NCBI GenBank assembly: GCA_947177085.1
Contig: CAMWTD010000041.1
Location: forward strand, 1 to 11,827
Reading direction: 5' to 3'
Source: an uncultured Desulfovibrio sp.
Lineage (GTDB): Bacteria > Desulfobacterota > Desulfovibrionia > Desulfovibrionales > Desulfovibrionaceae
Length of the DNA: 11,827 nucleotides
This document shows, in pieces, positions 7,815 to 11,827 of the stretch. The position numbers and the translations under genes were made by a program. The notes beneath the pieces were generated by a model. It worked only from the letters and a program-made list of their open reading frames with translations. It made no database searches and was not told the origin of the DNA. How positions within the stretch are numbered: the stretch's first letter is position 1; every line of letters begins with the position of its first letter.

Positions 7815-7833
7815 CACCGCTTTGGTGGCGGTG
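7815..7833 (-). repeat. Small inverted repeat upstream of tctC
   Basis: CACCGC at 7815-7820 pairs with GCGGTG at 7828-7833 across 7 bases. It lies in the 120-bp porin/tctC gap, about 20 bases ahead of the tctC ribosome binding site, and forms a pair with the stronger hairpin at 7878-7896. Confidence 0.4.
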
Positions 7834-7877
7834 AAAAGCTGTTGGTTCCGCTCTAACTTCACCAGCTACCGCAGTAC

Positions 7878-7896
7878 GGGGCGCCGTTGGCGCCCC
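7878..7896 (-). repeat. Strong hairpin just after the porin stop codon
   Basis: GGGGCGCC at 7878-7885 pairs perfectly with GGCGCCCC at 7889-7896 across only 3 bases. It lies 7 bases past the porin TGA (7904-7906) on the transcribed strand. No T-run follows, which argues for an mRNA 3'-end stabiliser or pause site rather than a full terminator. Confidence 0.65.
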
Positions 7897-7903
7897 AGCA
7901 GCA

Positions 7904-9451
7904 TCAGAAATTATACATGAAGGCGAGCTGGATCTTCCAGGCATCCTGCTTGGCAAAGGTGGAGTCACGATTGCCGGCCTTGTTCCAGGTGCTGTTGTCC
8001 ATGCAGTTGGCTATGTAGCCAAGATCCGTATAGATGGTAAAGTTTTCGTACATCTTGTACTGGTTCATCAGGCTCAGTTCCAGAAGGGCGTCGTCCGTAG
8101 TTAGGTAGGGTCCCGAAAATGCCGACCAGCCGCTGTTCCAGGCATAGGCCGTGTCCATGTATTTGACCATGGGCGGGGAATTGGTGCCACCGATGTAGGT
8201 CGCCTTGAGCGTATGCTTGAGATCCTTGATGAAGGAGGCGTTGCGCACCTGCAACCCCACGCCCCAGGTACCGGCGAGGGAGAGGTCGCCATTGTGCCAG
8301 GGCGCGATGCTGTAGGGATTGTTGGCCAGCATCCCGCCGGTCATCTGCTGGTAGGGCGCGAGGGAGGGCATGCGCTCGGAGCCGTTCTTGGGATTGTCGT
8401 CGTCACCGGAGGAATACCAGCCATAGACACCAGGGGCGCCCCAATCCAGCTTGTATTCAACGAGGGCCCTGGCAAACCAACCCTGGCGCTGTGTGCTGGA
8501 ACGCTTGAGGTTTTCCGGGCGCACCGGGCCCTTGTAGGCATTAAAGCGCCCCATGGCTTCCGCATAGCCGTAGTTGAAGTCAAATTCAAAGTTCCAGGGG
8601 TCCAGGGCGGTGATGCCGATGGGCACGCCCACCCAGAAAAGGGAGCCATAGGTCTTGCTTGTCGCGTGGTTGGTGTATTTGTCGGGCCCGCGGTCCATCA
8701 TGTTGGGCTTGGGCAGCATGGTATTATGGGGATTGCCGTCAGTACCCCAGTTTGTCCAGACATTCTTTTCACCGCCGGACCACATGGTGTTTCTGCCCAT
8801 GATGCCGTAGAGGGCCCAAGGCGTAGCTGCAAACCCGTCATATTTTACGGGGACGGAAAGACCCCAAAGGTCCAGGTTGTCCAGATAATTCTGGTCCACG
8901 ACGGTGCCGTTCTTCTCCTCGCCGCCGTAGTTGTCATTGAAGGGCCGCATCCACCACGCTGTCAGGCCCACGTTGTCATTGAGCTTGTAGGAGGCGGTGA
9001 TGCCGGCGACGCGGTCGTCAAACACCACGGAACCCATTTTGTTGGGCAGCGTGACATGCTGGAGGCCCATACGCACCTTGAGCGGAGAATCCGGCACCAT
9101 CCAGTCCAGATAGACCCAGCGCACCCTGATATCATGCCCATCCGAGCCGAGGGCTGCGCCCAGGGCAGACTTGCCCCAGCGCTGCGGGCCGATCTGCGTA
9201 AGGAAGGTGCCTGACAGACTTTCGGAAAAGATCGCGTCAAAACCGACGCGGATGCGCTGGATCGCCTCAAAGTTTTCCCGCGTGGGCTTGTTCTCCACAT
9301 TGCCCTTGCGGGTCGAGTGCAGAAGTTGCGCATGGCCCACGTCAAAGCTCATCAGCCACTGGCCCCTGGCCTTGTAGTCAATGGCGCTCGCGCCGGACGC
9401 CGCCCCCAGCAGCATCGCCGCGCATGCAAGAGTCACCACGATTTTTTTCAT
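7904..9451 (-). CDS. Outer-membrane homotrimeric porin of the Desulfovibrio type
   Basis: This 515-residue beta-barrel protein would let small solutes diffuse through the outer membrane. Residues 1-23 are a clear signal peptide (MKK, a hydrophobic Ala/Leu-rich core, then ASGASA before Ile24). The mature protein opens with IDYKARGQW and continues with alternating polar and aromatic strands such as IRVRWVYLDWMV and KVRMGLQHV. It ends in Phe (AFMYNF), the usual sorting signal for the barrel-assembly machinery. Length and these landmarks match the homotrimeric porins abundant in Desulfovibrionales. ATG at 9451 follows a purine-rich GGGGGAGAGGGG. Its place between the flavoprotein and the TTT transporter suggests a dedicated entry pore for the transported acid, although these genomes carry many porin copies and selectivity cannot be read from sequence. 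Family is secure; a specific role is inferred from position. Confidence 0.92.
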   Translation of the reverse strand: MKKIVVTLACAAMLLGAASGASAIDYKARGQWLMSFDVGHAQLLHSTRKGNVENKPTRENFEAIQRIRVGFDAIFSESLSGTFLTQIGPQRWGKSALGAALGSDGHDIRVRWVYLDWMVPDSPLKVRMGLQHVTLPNKMGSVVFDDRVAGITASYKLNDNVGLTAWWMRPFNDNYGGEEKNGTVVDQNYLDNLDLWGLSVPVKYDGFAATPWALYGIMGRNTMWSGGEKNVWTNWGTDGNPHNTMLPKPNMMDRGPDKYTNHATSKTYGSLFWVGVPIGITALDPWNFEFDFNYGYAEAMGRFNAYKGPVRPENLKRSSTQRQGWFARALVEYKLDWGAPGVYGWYSSGDDDNPKNGSERMPSLAPYQQMTGGMLANNPYSIAPWHNGDLSLAGTWGVGLQVRNASFIKDLKHTLKATYIGGTNSPPMVKYMDTAYAWNSGWSAFSGPYLTTDDALLELSLMNQYKMYENFTIYTDLGYIANCMDNSTWNKAGNRDSTFAKQDAWKIQLAFMYNF

Positions 9452-9485
9452 TCCCCTCTCCCCCTCACAATCTGGTTAAAAGGTG

Positions 9486-9505
9486 GATGCACCGGTTAGT
9501 GCATC
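9486..9505 (-). repeat. Hairpin with the flavoprotein stop codon in its loop
   Basis: GATGCAC at 9486-9492 pairs perfectly with GTGCATC at 9499-9505, and the 6-base loop holds the TAA stop of the flavoprotein gene (9496-9498). On the transcribed strand the stem is followed by CACCTTTTAACC, a short T-run, so partial termination before the porin gene is possible. The gap to the porin is only 44 bp. Confidence 0.5.
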
Positions 9506-11181
9506 TGGCGTATGGCACGCCATTCTGTTCTTACCTTGCCATCTTCCAGCCATACGTCCTGGAATTGGTCCGCGAGCAGAGGATTGGTGAACGGATAGTC
9601 CGAGCGCACATGGTTGGCGCGCGTTTCTTTGCGGCCCTCGGCGGCGCACATCAGGGCCTCGCCGCAGTCCATGAGATCCAGTGCCTCGGCGGCGCGCATA
9701 AGCGTGTGTGAGCAGTGGGCCGCAAGCTGTCCGCGGGCGTCGTCACGCAGGCGTCGCAGATAGGTGAGGCCGGCGGTGAGCAGGGTCCGGGAACGCACAA
9801 GCGTGGGGCCGGCGGGCGCATACATGCTCATGATCTGCTGGAGGGCCATGTTGGCGTCCTTCCAGTCCGTCCCGTTTTTCCGCCCTATAAAGGAGGAGAG
9901 GAGTTCCATGCGCTCGCGGATATTGTCGCACTCTTCCGCAGGGGCGAATTCCGTCTCCTTGGCCTGGGCTGCGGCATTCCGTCCGCTCACGCCGCCAAGC
10001 CACGCCGCCAGGGCGATCCCCAGGCCGCCGTTACCCACCATGTCACCAGCGGCGAACAGGCCCTTCACGCTGCTTTCCCCGTCATCGGAGACATCTATGC
10101 CGCGCCCATGCAGGATGGGCTCATAGCGCATGAACTCCACCGCATCGGTTTTGGGGTCGATATGGTTCTGATCCATATAGTCGAGCAGGCCCCCCAGGCC
10201 TTCGCCCTTCATGGCCCAGCGCATGTAGTTGAGCTGTTCCTCGCTGGCGTCGGAACAATCCATATAGGCGGGGCCCGTGCCGTTGTGCATCACGTCGGCA
10301 AAGACGGTGTTCCATATGTCACTGGTCACATCGCCGTAATCGGTATCGGAATGCGTGGCGAATGGCCCGATGGGCGTGCCGTTGGGGTAGCGGTAGACGC
10401 CGATCCATGTGGCCTTCCCCGCACGGCCAAGAAACTTGGGGCCCGCATGGGTATAGGGAAATTCCATATTCACCATGCGCGTACCGATGCGCCACGCCAG
10501 GCCCTGGCCGCCCGCGCAGTTGGGGCAATGGGCGGTATTGAACATGTAGCCCGGAGTATTGGCGGTGAGGTAGAGCCGGTGCGTGAGCCCGGTGGCCAGC
10601 AGGACCGTCTTGGCGCGTACCGGCTGAAAGAAGGGCTCGGACGTCGTCAGGTCCAGCGCCAGCGCGCCGGCGACGCGGCCGTCGATTTTTGCGAGCTCAA
10701 GGGCCGCATGGTGGTTGAGGAATTTCACCCCAAGCCGTTTGGCTTCCTTGACCAGGCATTTTTTTTGGTCAGTACCGTCGTATTTCAAAAACGTGCGCGT
10801 CTTGCCGGGCAGGGCGTGGCCCTTGAATTCCCATTTGCCCGTGGGGCGCATGTTGATGCCGAGCTTTTCCCAGAATTTGACGATTTCAAAGCTCTCTTCC
10901 AGAAACTTGTACATCAGCGAAGGGTCTTTACAGGAGCCAACCATACTTGCCATGGTCTGCTCCATCACAGGCTTGATGTCATTCCCATGATATTCCGTGA
11001 TGTAGCAGTTGAAATGGTCATTGCCCATGGCGCCGGAACCGCTCCGCAAGGCGTGCATCTTTTCCATGACCACAACATTCTTGCAGCCGTTTTTGGCAGC
11101 CTCGATGGCACCCATCAGACCGCCGATGCCGCCGCCAATGCAAAGAAAATCCGCCTCGATGACTGGCTTAGTCGCGATCAC
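9496..11181 (-). CDS. FAD-dependent oxidoreductase, short AprA/fumarate-reductase-superfamily subunit
   Basis: This 561-residue flavoprotein belongs to the FAD-binding-2 superfamily with fumarate reductase, succinate dehydrogenase and APS reductase alpha subunits. Residues 11-41 form the dinucleotide fold (GGGIGG, 16-21, ending VVVMEK). RSGSGAMGND (46-55) fits the flavin loop, AAGDMVGNGG (377-386) is the second flavin contact, and residues from about 440 match the helical C-terminal domain (RADDARG-type turn near 480, RSDYPFTNP at 526-534). Gly48 replaces the His that binds FAD covalently in fumarate reductases, so FAD is likely non-covalent. His358 aligns with a fumarate-site His, but Trp394 stands where those enzymes have a substrate-binding Arg. 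AprA is about 100 residues longer. No signal peptide or heme motif is seen, so it is cytoplasmic and takes or gives electrons through the ferredoxin encoded just upstream. The GTG start is fixed by GGAGGAG seven bases upstream and overlaps the ferredoxin by 14 bp. Substrate unknown. Confidence 0.88.
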   Translation of the reverse strand: MIATKPVIEADFLCIGGGIGGLMGAIEAAKNGCKNVVVMEKMHALRSGSGAMGNDHFNCYITEYHGNDIKPVMEQTMASMVGSCKDPSLMYKFLEESFEIVKFWEKLGINMRPTGKWEFKGHALPGKTRTFLKYDGTDQKKCLVKEAKRLGVKFLNHHAALELAKIDGRVAGALALDLTTSEPFFQPVRAKTVLLATGLTHRLYLTANTPGYMFNTAHCPNCAGGQGLAWRIGTRMVNMEFPYTHAGPKFLGRAGKATWIGVYRYPNGTPIGPFATHSDTDYGDVTSDIWNTVFADVMHNGTGPAYMDCSDASEEQLNYMRWAMKGEGLGGLLDYMDQNHIDPKTDAVEFMRYEPILHGRGIDVSDDGESSVKGLFAAGDMVGNGGLGIALAAWLGGVSGRNAAAQAKETEFAPAEECDNIRERMELLSSFIGRKNGTDWKDANMALQQIMSMYAPAGPTLVRSRTLLTAGLTYLRRLRDDARGQLAAHCSHTLMRAAEALDLMDCGEALMCAAEGRKETRANHVRSDYPFTNPLLADQFQDVWLEDGKVRTEWRAIRQMH

Positions 11182-11428
11182 GGTTCAGCTCCTCCGGCTT
11201 AAGGGTGGATGAGGCCACATACATAAGAGAATAGGCCAACGGAAAACGCATGCGGATGGCGTCAGCCGGACAGTCGACGACGCAGGCTTCGCAGTGCCAG
11301 CACTCTTCGGGAAAAACGACCTGGGGCGGCGCGGGATTTTTACGGTCAAACAGGAGGATGGCGGAATTGCAGATATTGGCGCATGTGCCGCAGCGCACGC
11401 ATTTTTGCTCATCGATGACCGGCGGCAT
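11168..11428 (-). CDS. 2x[4Fe-4S] ferredoxin, AprB-like electron-transfer subunit
   Basis: This 86-residue ferredoxin carries two full four-cysteine motifs: C10-X2-C13-X2-C16-X3-C20 and C43-X2-C46-X2-C49-X3-C53-P. The second reads CWHCEACVVDCP, close to the second cluster motif of APS reductase beta subunits, and the residue after C20 is Asn instead of the usual Pro. AprB is nearly twice as long because of a C-terminal tail that wraps the alpha subunit, and only about 30 residues follow the clusters here. It probably forms a two-subunit enzyme with the flavoprotein, whose gene overlaps its end, in the same beta-then-alpha order as aprBA. ATG at 11428 is chosen over GTG at 11434 because the GTG uses the last base of the ribosome binding site AAAGGAG. 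It is the first gene of the train, after a long regulatory region. It is cytoplasmic; its redox partner outside the pair is unknown. Confidence 0.92.
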   Translation of the reverse strand: MPPVIDEQKCVRCGTCANICNSAILLFDRKNPAPPQVVFPEECWHCEACVVDCPADAIRMRFPLAYSLMYVASSTLKPEELNRDRD

Positions 11429-11433
11429 GTTCA

Positions 11434-11440
11434 CTCCTTT
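11434..11440 (-). promoter_or_regulatory. Ribosome binding site fixing the ferredoxin start
   Basis: AAAGGAG on the minus strand lies five bases before the ATG at 11428. An in-frame GTG at 11434 overlaps this site and so cannot use it, which shortens the protein to 86 residues. Confidence 0.75.
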
Positions 11441-11500
11441 GAAAAATTAGGAACTTTTTCACATGCCTGTTATCAAGGTTTATGCCAAAGTAGAGTTGTA

Positions 11501-11526
11501 ATATTTTCAATAAGTTGATATTTTCA
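11501..11526 (-). repeat. Direct repeat TGAAAATAT in the ferredoxin leader
   Basis: On the minus strand TGAAAATAT occurs at 11526-11518 and again at 11509-11501, with a 17-bp period, and TCAA/TTGA half-sites lie between. It sits in an AT-rich stretch 70-100 bp upstream of the ferredoxin start. It may be a regulator site or simply AT-rich promoter DNA. Confidence 0.3.
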
Positions 11527-11569
11527 GCGGCGAAAAAACTCGGAAAAGGCGATAGTGGCTGTAGCAAAA

Positions 11570-11585
11570 TGCAAGGGCTTGTCCA
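11570..11585 (-). promoter_or_regulatory. Candidate sigma-54 promoter for the gene train
   Basis: The minus strand reads TGGACAAGCCCTTGCA from 11585 to 11570. The GG and GC dinucleotides that define a -24/-12 promoter are exactly 10 bases apart and the TTGCA part is perfect, but the middle of the upstream half (ACA for CAC) does not match. Transcription would start near 11560, giving a leader of about 130 bases before the ferredoxin. A sigma-70 reading (TGGACA with a poor -10) is weaker. Confidence 0.4.
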
Positions 11586-11634
11586 GAGGAAGAAAAACCT
11601 GCTAGTGTAGCCGCCAAACGGGTGCCCAGCAGGG

Positions 11635-11666
11635 ATCATTGAGGCAATCTTGTGAAATCCAATGAT
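11635..11666. promoter_or_regulatory. Inverted repeat, possible activator binding site
   Basis: ATCATTG at 11635-11641 and CAATGAT at 11660-11666 are exact reverse complements separated by 18 bases. Relative to the candidate sigma-54 start near 11560 they lie at about -75 to -106, a usual distance for an enhancer-binding activator. The site also lies just ahead of the divergent frame at 11705, so it could serve both. Confidence 0.35.
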
Positions 11667-11704
11667 TTTTACGCGAATGCGGCAGCGCGCACAGAAAGGG
11701 CGGC

Positions 11705-11827
11705 ATGATGGCGAAGAAACGGGAATGCAGGGCCGGAGGGGAGATTGTGAACAATTGCGGAAAAAATGCGCCCTCCCATGAGTTCTGGGATGCCGTGGGC
11801 TCTTCGTGCTCTTGGCTGATGTATGCG
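11705..11827 (+). CDS. N-terminus of a divergently transcribed protein, cut by the window edge
   Basis: An open frame of 41 codons runs from ATG at 11705 to the last base of the window. AAAGGG at 11695-11700 precedes it; the second in-frame ATG at 11708 has the better spacing (seven bases). The N-terminus is basic and Cys-containing (MAKKREC), then turns aromatic and hydrophobic (FWDAVG, SWLMYA), which could be the beginning of a membrane helix or a sensor domain. A gene divergent from a catabolic operon across a roughly 275-bp regulatory region is often its regulator, but 41 residues are too few to assign a family. It could also be a chance frame. Confidence 0.4.
   Translation, partial: MMAKKRECRAGGEIVNNCGKNAPSHEFWDAVGSSCSWLMYA

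Noticed and set aside
8213..9214. A 333-codon open frame on the plus strand opposite the porin
   Set aside because: It is a low-complexity His/Gly/Val-rich translation opposite a clear porin, so it is a shadow.
9715..11202. A 495-codon open frame on the plus strand opposite the flavoprotein
   Set aside because: Its composition is antisense-like, no family is visible, and it lies over a strongly supported gene.
9496..11428. A true dissimilatory APS reductase (aprBA)
   Set aside because: Both subunits are much too short and the neighbours are transport and FadH-like genes, so only distant kinship is supported.
11556..11573. A plus-strand sigma-54-like site (TGG...GCA) for the divergent frame
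   Set aside because: The GG to GC distance is 12 bases rather than 10, so the spacing is wrong.
1..11827. CRISPR array, tRNA, rRNA, insertion sequence or attachment site
   Set aside because: Reading both strands I found no regularly spaced repeats, no tRNA-like cloverleaf, no transposase and no paired terminal repeats.

Overview
The window most likely comes from a Desulfovibrionaceae-type anaerobe (Desulfovibrio, Bilophila or a relative). The main clue is the 515-residue outer-membrane protein at 7904-9451. Its signal peptide is followed at once by an IDYKARGQW start and it ends in an aromatic residue, which is the pattern of the homotrimeric porins of sulfate-reducing deltaproteobacteria. 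The abundance of Fe-S and flavin proteins, a tripartite tricarboxylate (TTT) transporter and high GC content in the coding regions agree with this. The genus is inferred, not proven.

Nearly the whole window is one minus-strand gene train running from about 11.43 kb down to 0.53 kb. In transcription order it holds: a small 2x[4Fe-4S] ferredoxin (11168-11428); an FAD protein of the fumarate reductase/AprA superfamily (9496-11181), whose GTG start overlaps the ferredoxin; the porin; a TctC-type periplasmic binding protein (6758-7783); a fused TctA-TctB permease (4483-6534); and two tandem paralogues of the 2,4-dienoyl-CoA reductase/old-yellow-enzyme family, each carrying FMN, [4Fe-4S] and FAD/NAD(P) modules (2475-4409 and 532-2463).

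Upstream (11429-11704) lies an AT-rich regulatory region. It has a candidate sigma-54 promoter, an inverted repeat at an activator-like distance, and a pair of direct repeats. A divergent plus-strand reading frame begins at 11705 and runs off the right edge. A reading frame entering from the left edge on the plus strand ends at 319 and converges on the gene train.

Taken together, the genes look like a self-contained import-and-reduce module. The porin and TTT system would bring an organic acid across both membranes, and a cytoplasmic set of flavin/Fe-S oxidoreductases would act on it. No CoA ligase, CoA transferase or hydratase is present, so the substrate may be handled as a free acid. The substrate cannot be read from the sequence. 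Two points stand out. Both FadH-like enzymes carry Lys where the family normally has its catalytic Tyr, and Gln where E. coli FadH has its catalytic His. The AprBA-like pair is too short, and differs at key positions, to be a real APS reductase or fumarate reductase. Hairpins sit at the 3' ends of four successive genes, which suggests that expression is tuned within the operon after transcription.
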